Shown here: positions 36,499 to 49,040 of the stretch, in pieces
Layout: each line of letters starts with the position of its first letter
Numbering within the stretch: position 1 is the first letter of the stretch
Assembly: GCA_002914805.1 (NCBI GenBank)
Contig: JXTB01000489.1
Coordinates: forward strand, 180,822-244,821
From: Parasponia andersonii
Lineage: Eukaryota > Streptophyta > Magnoliopsida > Rosales > Cannabaceae
Direction of reading: 5' to 3'
DNA: 64,000 bases
Notes under the pieces: generated by a model
What the model saw: only the letters and a program-made list of their open reading frames with translations
Databases searched by the model: none
Told to the model about the DNA's origin: nothing
Program-made: the position numbers and the translations under genes

Positions 36499-39239
36499 AA
36501 AGAGTATGATATATCAACAATCAACTATGTGATTAAAATTAGCATTCAACGATATTTTTTCAACATTACTAGTTTGATTGAAATATGTTGTGGCCATCAA
36601 TGGTGTTTCTCAATATTTTTAGGTTGATTAGCCATTTTGTAATTGTTTGACACCATTCAATCTGATCTTTCTGTTTTTCAACGCAACACCATGTGTTAGA
36701 ATTGCATGTTATTTGATTTTTACATGATTAAATGATAACGCTTGTACACCACACCATGACATTATTAGCTAGGGATACTAGTACGTACGATTGCCCCCTA
36801 AATTTTGCGTGGTTTGACAATTTGATCAAGAAAATAATTACAATCATGCCACTGAATTAACGAAAACAACAAGAGTCTTCACTAGTTATTATGGTTGTCA
36901 AATTGGTAATGATTTTGGTCACATGACATGCAATGTTTTCGAAGGGTATAGTGAGTATTTTACCGACTTAATGGTTTGAAGTAAAAATAGAAACAAAGTT
37001 AGAAGGGAAAATAAACTATATTAGAATTAAAAAAAAATTAAATAAGCTTACACTAAATTAAGTTAAATGAACTCAATTAATTGAGTTTTAACAGAAAGTT
37101 GAATTAAAATAAAAAGAAATAAACACATGATTGCGTGACGCAACACCTGTATGGGCCAATAAGAGGTCGCCAAAGGTGGCGGTAAGCGGAAAGCAAGCTT
37201 CGGCGGTTGCTATGAGGCAGCAAGATGGCAGCCAGTGAAAGGTAATAGATAGGTAAATTATATCGTTTTATTTTTGCCCTCTAAAATGGACCAATGTGCA
37301 TTACTTTTTAGAATTTAGGGATCTGATGAATACAAATATTTTCTTTTCAAGGTCTAAATTGTCAAACTATGAATAACATAGAGGGCACCACCGTGCTACA
37401 GGAGTGGCAATAAGCTCGCTCCCTTATCAACCAAAAGGTCTTGTATTCCAGTCGTGTCCTGTAGCAATAAGCTAGCTTCCTTATCAACCAAAAGGTCTTG
37501 TATTACAGTCGTCAATGCCACGATGGTAGGAGGTTTTTGAGCAATCTATTTTAGAAGAAATTCATTAATCGACCCAAGTGAATCCACTATATGAGATTAT
37601 AAGGATATGCCAATCTTTAATTTTATATATTTTTTTTTTCATAAAAAAAGAAAAAGTAGTTTGGGGGGCATCTGTGCCAATAGCCATATAGATAACAACA
37701 GTACAAGGAAAGAAATCTTTACAGAAGAATATTTCCACGTCAGATTGGGGAACAATTTGAGTCCATATTCCATGCCATGCAAAATAGGTTGCAGTCTTCA
37801 GCCAAAATTGAAACAGAGTTCCTCATAAAACTAGAATAATATGGACGATAATTTGAGGTTTTTTTAATTTCTTTTGTTAATTTGGGAAAGGAAAATAATT
37901 TTTTTCTTGGTTCATTTTGGCCATGTAAGTGATTAACACAAGTGGATGTGACACACACAAAAATCAGTGGTTGGAAACTATAGGAAAGACTCGAAAGAGA
38001 CCTCAGAATGATTCTACTCCACCAAGGTGGAGTAACGAAATTCATCCTTGGAGATGACTTTTTCACATGCATAATCATGATAGGACACAAATAGGTAACA
38101 TGGATTTAATGGGCCCCAGTGTCATGGAATTGATGCTATAATGACGAGGCACTAGGGGGCACACTCAGTTTTTACCCCACTGAACCACTCTGTTTGAGTA
38201 GGAAAGTGGGCCCATTTGTAGGCCTTTAGTATTTCTCCTGAGAATAGCAAGTGTTTTGTGCATTACACTACGAATTCGAATTATCGTAACGACATGATTG
38301 CGATATAACACAGCTGATAAGCCAGTTCCTAATTAAATATGATATAATTAATTAATATGTCAAAAGTTTAAACTTAAATACGATATAATTAATCCATGTA
38401 TAATATGACGACATGTTTAATAAATTTGTTATATATATAATTATATATTTGATACGTTTATTAAATATTAACACGATTATTCATGTTTAATATGATTATG
38501 TACTAATCAATTAAAGTAAAGTAAACAGATGTAAGTATATTTAGAATTAATCAAAATCATATTTAGAATCATAAAATATTAATGAATGTATCATATTTAT
38601 GTCATGTTGACACAAAAACGACATGTGTAATGAAATGTGTTATTTTAGGATAATTTAAGCGAATTGACCTGAAATCCACCCGTTTATTATACATGTTGAA
38701 CATATTGATATAAAAATTAAATGTGTAACCCAAACTCATCGTTTCTAAGTCGTATTTTCGTATCATATAGAAAATTATTGGCCCTAATTTTACAGTAATT
38801 TTACGTACTAATTTTTTTCTTATAGAGAGAAGATAGAAATGGTGCATGAATATCTATAAAACTTCTCTTATTTCTTTGTCAACTAAACTTAGATTTTGAC
38901 ACATAGTTAAAAACAATCAAGAGTTAACTAAATATTATTTAACTGTTTCAATTTAGTGATGCGTCAATATCCAATTAACTCGACATAAAATTTAGTTATT
39001 TAACCTCAAATGAGATCTTAATTGTGTTATATGACATTCTCTTTTATAAAATATGTGTTTTCTTTGGAACCCATTTAAAAGAAAAAAAAAATTATCAAAT
39101 ATGAGCGGAACCACATGGGGCCTAGGAGCAATTGCTTTTCTAAACTTTTTTCTTTTTGTAAATTGTATGTATTTTTTTTTTCTTTCTAAAATTAGTCTTT
39201 TCCCATCTTCCGATGAACTTATAAGATTTTGTTTAACCA
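36499..39239. other. Spacer between the CACTA and Harbinger-like elements
   Basis: No recognisable gene. It holds a Pol III-like repeat with an internal duplication (37,408-37,512), a GC-richer patch at about 37,135-37,240, and site II-like TGGGCCC motifs at about 38,110 and 38,209 that may be relics of a promoter. The small ORFs here have no coding character. Confidence 0.5.
37408..37512 (+). repeat. SINE-like fragment with 57-bp internal tandem duplication
   Basis: Two copies, at 37,408 and 37,465, share TTATCAACCAAAAGGTCTTG followed by TATTCCAGTCGTG or TATTACAGTCGTC. CAATAAGCTCGCT plus AGGTCTTGTATTCCAGTC resembles degenerate A and B boxes of a tRNA-derived SINE. No target duplication was located. 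Confidence 0.4.
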
Positions 39240-39242
39240 TTA

Positions 39243-40119
39243 GGTGGCATTTGGTTAGGCTAAATGGGTATTGGAATGGAATTCTCGTTCCTAAAAAGAA
39301 CCAATTCAATTGTTTAGTTTGAGTTTTGAGACTTGAAAGCCAATTTCGATAGTAATTATTATTCATCCACTTAAATAAATTAGGATTCCTAAATCAGATA
39401 AGTTAAAAGCCTATTCCATTCTAACCCAACTCACATATGTCCCAAATTACTCTTATTTTGTGAGACATTAATATTATGTAAAACATGAAGAGTAATATTT
39501 ATTTTTCACAAAATAAAAATATTTTTATTTAAAATAATTATAAAATTCTTAAAACACTCTGAGACGGTTTAATGTGTTATTTTTTAGAATCGTGTACTTC
39601 TTTAGGTCATATACAGTTTGATGTGTTATTTTTTGAAATCATATATTTTTTTAGGTTGTATACGGTTTGATGTATTATTTTCTGAAATCATGTACTTTTT
39701 TATGGCTTTTACAGTTTGATGTGTTATTTTCAAGAATCATGTACTTTTTTAGGTCATATACGGTTTGATGTGTTATTTTCTAAAATCATGTACTTCTTTA
39801 GACTGTTTACGATTTAGTGTATTATTTTCTAAAATTTTTTATTTTTTTTATTAAATTTTCTAATGCAAAAAATAGATAAATATATAAATAAATCAATTTT
39901 TATACCAATTTTCTAATAGTAAGGATATTTTTGTCTATATAATGTTAATCTATACTATTCCATAATAAACTAAACATATTAGTACTCGTTCAGATACTAA
40001 TTCTAACATATCAACTAAACAATCAATCAATTTTCTTTTCCATTTTTTTTTTTACTTTTATTCCATTCTTATTCCCATTTCCATTCATTTTCTTTTTTTT
40101 TTAGCAACCAAACGCCACA
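39243..40119. mobile_element. PIF/Harbinger-like MITE
   Basis: An 877-bp element with inverted ends GGTGGCATTTGGTT and AACCAAACGCCACA (one or two mismatches), flanked by TTA on both sides (39,240-39,242 and 40,120-40,122). This is the 3-bp duplication typical of PIF/Harbinger/Tourist elements. There is no transposase. The interior carries a 49-bp minisatellite at 39,566-39,840. Confidence 0.82.
39566..39840. repeat. 49-bp minisatellite, about 5.6 units
   Basis: Units start at 39,566 and 39,615 and continue at 49-bp spacing. The consensus core is GGTTTGATGTGTTATTTT, then an ATCATGTACTTTTTTAGG-like tail. Units differ by a few substitutions each. It lies wholly inside the Harbinger-like MITE. 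Confidence 0.9.
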
Positions 40120-40122
40120 TTA

Positions 40123-43100
40123 AGGTTTTAGGTTAAACCTTTCCCAACAAACAAAACCCCATCTTGATTCTTAAGTAAATTGAATCTTAGAGCTCTCAAA
40201 TCATCCTAAATCTTTTTTTTTTCTTTAATGAAAATTTGATGTTTGAGTAAGTTAAAATATTATTCAAAATTTACATCTTCAAAATAAAAGCACATTATTA
40301 TCGATCTGAAACTTGAAAACGCGATTTATTGAACTTCATCAATATGTGTAAAAATTCATATCTCAACTTAGTCTACTTGAGTTTGAATGCAGCGTTTCAG
40401 GTCTTTTGTGTCTTATACAAGGCTAAAAAAAAAAAAAAAGAAAGAAAAATAGGAGAAAGAGAGAGATTACTTTGCAAAGAGCAATTGATAAAAGGTTATT
40501 GAGCCAAAAATTAGACAGGGAATCACTTTCCTAAATCGAGACAGAATAAATTTGGTCCTTAAACTGGGACCAAGACGTTCTTTTTCATTATTTTTCTTAA
40601 CTTAATATTTTTTTTTGAATTTTAAAAGAATGTAGAATATTTATTATTCTCATCGATAATTGCTTTGCTAAAGCAGTTTGGTAGGAAAAAACGACAGAGA
40701 CGAGACTTGGACAGGTTTAGTGAGTTTCTATTAACTAGTCTATCAAATTTAATATATTGAGTGTGTTCGAAAAAAAAAATTAATATATTGAGAATTTGAG
40801 ATGATGTGTCATATTATTTGATAGGAGGGACAAGAAAGGAGAGTGCGCTATAAATTAGCGATAATTTTTATAAATCGAAGCAAAGACAAGCAAGAGAATT
40901 TTATATGCTTATGCTTAGTATAACATATACTACAACACTACTGCAGGTTGGCATTTCGAATTAGAAAAATACCAAAAACCTCCATGTATCAAAATACTAG
41001 TTTCTAGCCTATATTTTCAAAATACAAAATATATTCTCAAGTTCATCAAATTGGGTCAAACTAATCCATTTTGACAAATTTAAATTGATTTTTGTCAATG
41101 TTTCTTCTAAAAATGGCCAAAGTACCCCATGTCATATAATCATATTATCCATTAAACCTACAATTCTAAACAACTTAAAATTCCAAAACTCAAATTGATT
41201 ATAAAAAAATTACATAAATCTTTCTTTTCAATTTGTGTATTTCATTTTGGGGTTAAGGAGGTAATTATACTACTTAATTAATTTTGACGAAGGATATTCA
41301 TGTCATTTCATAGGATAATTTCGACCAAATCTGACCCAAGGGATCATTGTGACCAATATGACAAATTCAGGGATATATTGTGAATTTAGAAACACAAGGT
41401 GACTATTAGTATTTTGTTATAATATAGAATCGAATTTTCGGTACTTTTCCTCTGGATACTTTTGCTGCATGATTTATTTGAGATGCTGTCGATATCTTTT
41501 AGCTGTTGGATCAAGCGAATCCTATATACTTAGATTTCATACGAGAATTAATTGATCAAAATAGGTAAGAAGTTTCCAGGGATATAGGGGGACCACTCTT
41601 TATGGATTAGAAGGTTAAATAATGAGTTTAGTTGGCAAATGTCTTGACTCTAGTAGACTACATAATGCTTCAAGATAAATTGTAAATATTCTCATAATAA
41701 CTTATGAATTATCATAAAAATAAGATAAGTATGAGAACCAATAATTGTTAATTAGCTCAAATCATGATTCAATATTATCGTGCTACGTAATATTTCTCAA
41801 TTCTCATAGATTCGCGCCTTAACGCCGTTAACAAGCTTTACTCATCATTTTTTCCCATTCTTGCTCAAGACTTGTTCAAAATTGGGCATTTTTCTTAATT
41901 TGTTATTGTCAAAAAATATTCTCATTAAGTCGTACTTCTTCTTCTTCTTCTTTTTTTTTTTTTTTCGGGAAGTAATAGTCACATATGCACACTTGCATAA
42001 TGGGAAAGATAAACAAATAAAAATGTACGTGGATTGAAAGCACTCTTATTGGTGCAACTCTAAGATAAGAAACGGGATGGGGGTTATATTCTACAAGGTA
42101 GTGCACTAACACGTGCTTGTTGGACCACAAAAGATAAAAGAATGCCTTTCCCAACTACGAAGTCATTATGTCTTATCCCATATCCTTATTCACATTCAAA
42201 TCGAATCTTCGTTGTGGAAATTCGTCTTACTTTTGCTAACTTTTAATACTTGGAGAAAAATGGAACACATTTTCATTTTTTTGGTATAGTTGGAACACAT
42301 TGAATACTATCTGAAACGGCACATTGACGAAAACAATTGAATATCTTATCTACGTCATGGTGAACATTGATTATTATTCATTACATAGAAGTGTGCGAAT
42401 CCAAATATTCTGTCGTGAAAAAAGGAAAAGAACAATTAAAAAAGGAACTTTTACGGGAGGGGGCTCTCTCCTCTATTGTGTATGGATTTTTTTTTTCTTC
42501 AGTTTTTTTATTTATTTATTTTATTTTTATATTTTCCTTCTATTTACGAGGTAGTTATCTATCTAGATTTAATTCTATAATGTTTTTTTGTTACTTAAAT
42601 CTAGACTTATTGTTTTAGAGTGTTATTTTATTTTTCTTTTGTTTGTAGTGTACAATTAGATTTTGATTTGTAGTATTTTTTATTATTGTTTCTTCTAGAT
42701 TTATGGTCTTCGAGAATCAGATTTAGAATATTTTGTGCGGTATTCATTGATAGATAGTGTGAAGAAAGTAGCGTTTATTGATGTACGCTATGAGGAGATT
42801 AATGTTTACTAATTGACGTTTTTTGTTGTTGTTTTCTCAAGATTTGGGGTCTTCGAAAAACAAATTTAGAAGATTTTGTATGGTATTTATTGATGAATAC
42901 TGTAAAAATGAAAAGATGGTATTTACTAAATATCGTGAGAAGATTGGCGTTTACTCAATGAAGTTGTATAGAGATGGCATTTATGCTACGAAGAGATTTG
43001 TTTGTCCTTAGGTACAATAAAATTTGTTTTATTGGACTGAACCCATATACCTCTCATTTGTATTTGCTTCACTTTCAATTGTGAGTTTTGATTTTTTTTT

Positions 43101-43371
43101 TTCTCTTGGTAGAGTTTTGGTGACCTATGTACATTGAAATTAATGAAACTGTTTTAATCGGTTTTTAATATAAATTCATTCCCAAAAAAAGAGAACCCTT
43201 ATCCTTTATTATGAAGGTGCAGTTTCTCTTTGTGTGGGCCCAAGGTTTTTTTTTTTTTTTTTTTTTCCTTCAAACGCAGAGGACTTTATTAGAAGACAAA
43301 TGAGGGTAAATCCTTTACAACAGCGTCCAAAACACAATTGGGTGTGGTATTACACATACACCTTCGGTACT
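40123..43371. other. Long AT-rich spacer
   Basis: No gene recognised. It contains an (A)n/GA stretch at about 40,427-40,465, a CTT-rich tract at 41,936-41,965, diverged tandem repeats at 42,677-42,963, and a T-run at 43,246-43,266. That T-run is followed by TTTATT in the plus sense, which is AATAAA plus poly(A) on the minus strand and suggests a retroposed RNA 3' end. Confidence 0.5.
42677..42963. repeat. Diverged ~143-bp tandem repeat
   Basis: Two units, at about 42,677-42,820 and 42,821-42,963. Each contains a TCTAGATTTATGGTCTTCGA or TCAAGATTTGGGGTCTTCGA motif, then AGATTTTGT or ATATTTTGTG, then GGTATTTATTGATGAATA or close. It is non-coding. Confidence 0.55.
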
Positions 43372-43388
43372 AGAATTAAAACCAAAAT

Positions 43389-43411
43389 TCCTTTTCAAAA
43401 AAAAAAAAAAA
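43389..43411 (+). mobile_element. Extremely short retroposed stub flanked by 17-bp duplications
   Basis: A 23-bp insert, TCCTTTTC plus a run of A, lies between two perfect copies of AGAATTAAAACCAAAAT (43,372-43,388 and 43,412-43,428). A poly(A)-tailed insert with long target duplications is the signature of LINE-machinery retroposition, here truncated to almost nothing. Confidence 0.75.
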
Positions 43412-44876
43412 AGAATTAAAACCAAAATGGGCTAAGCATCGACAATATTAACTTTTTTGTTGATAAGGTTTAGCACCCGAGTTTCGATTACTTTAAAAAG
43501 TTATTATTTTTAAAATTATTCCGTAGAAGTAATTTTGTCTAATGTTTATTATTATTGTTTTGGTTAAAGGGTATAATAAAGGTACCGAGAGACTATGTTA
43601 ACAACCCTAGGGGACATGAAGTCCTGAAGGCATCGTTTTATTTACAAAAAGATTAAGAAGACAACACAATAAAATCTAGGGGCACCAAATTTTGCCAGGA
43701 ACTTTCACGTTTCATACTCTCTGTAACGATATTAGCTAAATAAGGAATGTTTTATTATTGGGCTGTCTTTTATTATTTAGATTTAATAATGTATTTGTAT
43801 GGATTCTTTGGGGTAATGGATGGGTTTGACCATCGATGTTCTCTCCATATAAGCGAGAGCTTTCTATTATAGATGACAGGAAAATTTATATCAAAGAAAT
43901 CATTATTTTACCGTCAAAAAACAATGTATCTTCTCCTTGGTGTCATTACAATTGGTATCAGATGTGACTAGAGCACAGGAGGTTAGAAGAATGGAAGAGT
44001 TTGTGAAGACACTGAAGGAGAATCCTGAAAAACGAGCGGCATTACTCTTGGAACTAACTCGCCTAATTACATCGACGAACCTCAAATATGATTAGATGGT
44101 GTCAAGAATAGGAGAAAAATAGCGAGTCTAGAGACAATACTGGTTTTGTTCTAACTCAATCGCAATTTGGTATGAATTCCTTTCAAACAAAGTTCTCCAA
44201 GTTGAATTTTCCTTTGTTTGATGGAGAAAATCCTACCGGGTGGATTTCAAAATGTGAAAGGTTTTCTAAGTTTAATGGTATTGATGAGAAGGATATGGTG
44301 AATTTGGCAACAATTCATTTGGAGAGTAAGGCATTAGAATAGATTTAGGGGTATGAGATTGGGGTTAAAGAGTTGACATAGAAAACCTTTCAAGCTAATT
44401 TAATCACTAAGATTTGGCCTAGGACAATTTGATAGTACATTAGGGCAATTAACAAAGTTGAGACAAGTAGATACGGTAAAAAAAAAAAAATACCAAGAGG
44501 AGTTTGAGGTGTTAATGTGTAGGACTAGAGGTTTGTGAGAAAATTCTTTTGTTGACTATTTTATCAGTGATCTCAAAGATGTCATAAGCAATCAGGTGAT
44601 CATGTTTCAACCAACCAATCCATCACAAGCAATTAGGCTAGCACTATTATAAGAGAGTACCATGGAAGCAATCATAGAGGAAATGAGAAGCTTACCTAGA
44701 TTTCCAACAGCATCTACACTTACCAATTTTAAAAGGCAATCCGCAACTGACAAACTTCCACTAATTAAAAAAATTTCTCCAGCAGAGATGAAGGAAAGAA
44801 GAGACTAGAAGTTATGTACTATTGTGATGAGAAGTTTGTCCCAGGGTATAAATTTTTAGAATGACAAATTGATGTT

Positions 44877-45404
44877 TTGGAAGGCTATGAATGCGACGAA
44901 GAATTGGAAAATTTAGGTCCAGAAGTCGAAGAAGAATCGATCATTTCCATCTATGCTATGTCGGGAGCTACGTCACATCAAAAAATATGGATTCGAGGCA
45001 ACATAAAGAAGAAGGCAATTACAATTCTCATCGATTCTGGAAGCACTCATAATTTCCTTGACCTGGCTCTTGTGAAACAGGTGGGGTCTATTGCAAACAT
45101 AACAACTCCTTTGGTTATAGCAGTGGTTGATGGTTCTAAAGTCATGAGTAAGGTGATATATCATCAACTACAGTAGAGTATACAAGGGAGAGAATTTGTG
45201 ACAGATATGAGATTGCTACACTTAGAAGGTTGTGATATAGTTTTGGGTATTCAATGGCTAGCCGAGTTGGGACTAGTTCTTTGGGATTTTAAGAATCTAT
45301 GGATGCAGTTCACTATGGATGGGAAATATACTGTTTTAAGGGATTCCACTGCAACTCTTATTAAGCTAGTTTCGATAAAGCAAATGAACAAAGATTTACA
45401 ATAA
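44877..45404 (+). pseudogene. gypsy aspartic protease region
   Basis: Contains ITILIDSGSTHNFLD, the retropepsin active-site motif with catalytic Asp, and a downstream DIVLGIQWLAELG motif (about 45,235). A stop at about 45,175 interrupts the frame. It is part of the gypsy element at 43,722-49,040. Confidence 0.85.
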
Positions 45405-45669
45405 ACAAGCCAAGCTGCAATGGTGCAACTATTTTCTTTAAGCGTGGAAGAAAAATCTAATGGAGACTGAGGTGAAGTAGAACTATCACGGGACTTTTGG
45501 CTAGTTTTACAACAATTTGAAGACATATTTCAAGAGCCAAAAAATCTTCCACCTCTCATGATCATAGAATTCCTTTACAACTAGGGAGTGCTCCAACAAA
45601 TGTTCGACCTTACTGGTATCCTCACATTTAAAAAAATAAATACAAAAGATAGTTACAAAGACGCAAGAA

Positions 45670-46129
45670 ATGGGAAACATTAGACCCAACATAAGTCCAT
45701 TCTCATCGCCCATTTTATTAGTAAAAAAGAAAGATGGTAGTTGGCGCATATGTGTGGATTATAGGGCTCTTAATTCTGTGACTATTAAGGATAAGTTTCC
45801 TATTCCTATTATTGATGAGTTGTTGGACGAGTTATATGGTGTGGAGTATTTTTCAAAGTTAGACTTAATCAAGATATCACTAAATTAGTGTGCATCCTGA
45901 AGATATTCACAAAACAACATTCTGGACATATGAAGTGTACTATGAATTTTTGGTGATGCCCTTTGAGCTAACTAATGCACCATCAATAATTCAAAGCTTG
46001 ATGAATGAGATATTTAAGCCCTACTTACGATTATTTATTTTAGTATTTTTTGACGATATACTTGTGTACAGTAAGTCATGGGATGATCATATAATTCATT
46101 TACGTGGAGTATTAAATATTCTGCAATGA
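45670..46129 (+). pseudogene. gypsy reverse transcriptase region
   Basis: Shows [20 protein letters not shown] and the catalytic FFDD box (about 46,045-46,060), in two frames joined across a stop at about 45,886-45,888. RNase H follows at 46,388 with an IVELD-type start (IIELDAFNGGIG) and continues beyond the nested LTR. Not functional. Confidence 0.88.
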
Positions 46130-46703
46130 CATCAAATATATGTCATACGATCGAAGTGCTCATTTGTCTAGCAACAAATAGAATATCTAGGCCACCTTAT
46201 TTTTATTCAAGGAGTGGCAACTGATCATTCTAAAATTGAATGCATGTTACAATGACCATAACCTACATCGCTCAAATTTTTGTGTGGCTTTTTTAGCCTT
46301 ACTAGATATTATCTGAGATTTATAAGGATTATGGGACATTTAGTGCTCCTCTTACCAATCTCTTAAAGAAGGATAATTTCAAATGATTTGATAGCCAAAA
46401 CAACATTTGTTTACCTTAAGCAAGCTGTGAGTTCAGTTCTGGTTTTAGCCATACTTGATTTTTTCAAGCAATTTATAATTGAGTTGGATGCTTTTAATGG
46501 TGGAATTGGAGTAGTTATGATGCAAGAAGGAAGACCAATAACCTTTATAAGCAAGGCTCTATCATCTAAATTCATGGGTTTGTCGACTTATGAAAAAGAA
46601 ATGACGGCTATTGTTTTTGTTGTACAAAAATGGCAACTGTATCTATTAGGAAGGCATTTTAAGATCTACATTGATCATTTCAGCCTAAAGTATTGGTTAG
46701 AAC

Positions 46704-48390
46704 TGTTAGGAATATGCCCTAGAAAGTAGATTTTTTGTTTGACATTTTAAACAATATTTATTGGATTTAAGTGTTATTTATTTGTTGTCAATAAATTTCA
46801 TATTTTATCCAAATTATATATATGTGATGTTTATGTTTTCTATTATGCAAATATCTAAAAGTTTCCATGACTAATAATGAGTAATAAAGAATTATTCGTA
46901 TAAAATGTTCACAATTGGAAGACTAAATTCTTTATTTCATTATATCTAAATAAAAAGTTTATATTCTATAAATAAAGATGGAATACTTTATTTTACCATA
47001 GAATATAGTGTTGTCTATTTCAATAGGATTAATAAAGTCTCTAATCATCGAAGTGTCTGACTTCGGGTAGAAACACTAATGCGTTATAAGAAAGTTATAA
47101 GTGTATTGAACTGGACCAAGTGAAAATAGAACTTGAGGTTAGATGCTGTAACTCAATATTCTATCTTTCACTAATTTAGTACTATTGCAAGATTACCTTA
47201 GTCCTAGTGATAGGCAGACTTGCTTTTATGAGTTTTATCTTTTTGGCTTACAAAAGGACTAGTTCAGATTATATGGTTCGAACTTCGGTATCTTGGAAGA
47301 TAAAATTTGTGAATTGATGAGAACGTCCTTCATGATGTGGACACCATACATATAATGCCATTTTGAGTTTTTTCAAAGATTTGAATAATAAAAATCAAGC
47401 GCCAAATATTCACTTTATGAATTTGATTGTATTTATATGAGCAGTTATAAATACTGTAGTCAATTATTATTCATTAGATGAAAAAAAGTAACTCAAAGAT
47501 AAATTTGTACTAGATAGGTAATACGATAATTTTATCTCACTAGTATAATATTGCATCGGGGGTATATCTGCAGATATAATATATGCTAAATAGATCACGT
47601 TAATTAAAATGTTAATTAGTTTTATATAAAATATATGACATTTAGTTTAAGAGTGAAATATTGGCTTATAGTGGAGTGCCCTAATATTAATGGATATGAT
47701 CCAATTATAATTAAGAATTAATTATGACTATAGGTAGTTGGCCCATTGGTGCTAAAACTATTTGGATCTATTAGGTCATATATCTAGTTCACACACAGCT
47801 CAATAACTAATTGAATGGTCAGTTGAGCCCAATTAGCCTATTAGGGTTTACATCTCTTTAATATTTAAGAAAAAAGTTCTCCTAAGTCTCTGTACGATAG
47901 CCACATGCTTACTACATGCATAGTAATTGTACTTAATATAATATAGAGAGAAAAGAGAGAGTGTGAGAAAACTAAGCTGTCACGAAAAAAATCTCGTGTT
48001 CGTTTATGGCTGCCGAGAGAGAGATGCCTATGCTCATAAACGTGCAATTAAGGAGAAGAAAGAGCGTCTTTTGGATCATCTGCTCATCTCTCTTTAAAAA
48101 TTAAGAAAGTGCCTACACAGCAGGTCATTCAATAGGTTCCAGAAAATAGACAGAAAAGCTCAATAGTTGTAAAGTGTTTCTAGGTTTTTATCTAAATTAA
48201 GATCCATGAATTGATTTATTTTAGATCAATAATCCTATGTTTATATTTTGTAAAGTTTCAAGAAAAATTTTTAAAACCATATTCTTGATTTAGTTACAAA
48301 ACTGTGGAAATTGTTTCTAGTAAAATCATTTTTTGAAATCATTTTTTCAGAATTTTCAGCAAGAATAATGTATTTCAACTCCCATGCAAC
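46704..48390 (+). mobile_element. Solo LTR of a long-LTR copia-type element nested in the gypsy RNase H
   Basis: Starts TGTTAGGAATATGCCCTAGA, a familiar plant copia LTR start, and ends near CCATGCAAC. Flanks AGAAC (46,699-46,703) and AGAAT (48,391-48,395) match at 4 of 5 bases. The gypsy RNase H frame stops at its left edge and resumes at its right edge. It shares layout and patches of sequence with the reverse complement of 63,200-64,000, for example CTGTAGTCAATTATTA and AGCCTATTAGGG or AGCCTAATAGGG. Confidence 0.75.
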
Positions 48391-48395
48391 AGAAT

Positions 48396-48519
48396 TGGCT
48401 AACTAAGCTTATGGGCTATAACTTTGAAATTAATTTTTGAGGTGGTAAAGAAAACAATGGCTAACTAAGCTTATGGGCTATAACTTTGAAATTAATTTTT
48501 GAGGTGGTAAAGAAAACAA
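48396..48519. repeat. 62-bp tandem duplication in gypsy RNase H
   Basis: Two copies of a 62-bp unit, beginning TGGCTAACTAAGCTTATGGG at 48,396 and 48,458, lie just right of the nested LTR. Sixty-two is not a multiple of three, so it also breaks the frame. Confidence 0.92.
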
Positions 48520-49040
48520 AGTGGCAGATGCTTTATCTAGACAACCCGATGAATGTGCTATGATTGTGACACTTTTTATGCCTATTAATGCTTAGATAGG
48601 CCAGTTACAATCTGAGTGGGAAGCTGATTCTAAAATCCAATAATTGATTCTTATCATTCAATAGGACTCTGGAGGAAGGTCTAAGTACATTTGGAGGAAT
48701 AATCAGTTAAGATATAAAGAGCGGTTGTGGCTTCCCAAAGACTCTACTCTTAAGCCAACCATTTTGCACGAGGCTCACGCTATACCTAGCGTTGAATATT
48801 CTGGGGTCAAAAAAATGATTGAAAGAATCATGCAAGCCTTTCATTGGTGCAAATTAAGTTAGGATGTTAAAAAGTACATAATGTATTTGGAGCAGATTCT
48901 TAAGGATAATGGATGAGTATGGCCATCGATATACACTCCGTATAAGGGAGAGCTTTTTATTATAGAAGGCAGGAAAAAATTATATCAAAGAAATTATAAT
49001 TTTACCGTCAAAAAACAATGTCTTTTCTTTGGCCATTACA

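Larger units (their letters stand above)
43722..49040 (+). mobile_element. Ty3/gypsy retrotransposon, decayed, with nested solo LTR
   Basis: The 5' LTR is 43,722-43,950 (starts TGTAACGATA, ends CATTACA), followed by primer site TTGGTATCAGA at 43,952. The 3' LTR survives only in its 3' part, about 48,893-49,040. The 5-bp duplication CTCTC lies at 43,717-43,721 and 49,041-49,045. Order: gag from 43,991 (start MEEFVKTLKENPEKRAALLL), protease (about 45,025), reverse transcriptase (45,670-46,129), RNase H (46,388-46,703, then 48,391 on), and an integrase zinc-binding start (about 48,765-48,880). The rest of integrase and part of the 3' LTR are deleted. RNase H is split by a solo LTR at 46,704-48,390. 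Confidence 0.92.

Noticed and set aside
39566..39840. CRISPR-like array
   Set aside because: The 49-bp units are contiguous with no unique spacers and lie in a plant MITE.
44877..46729. A host protein gene for the protease/RT-like frames
   Set aside because: Motifs, order, LTRs and target duplication show they belong to the gypsy element.
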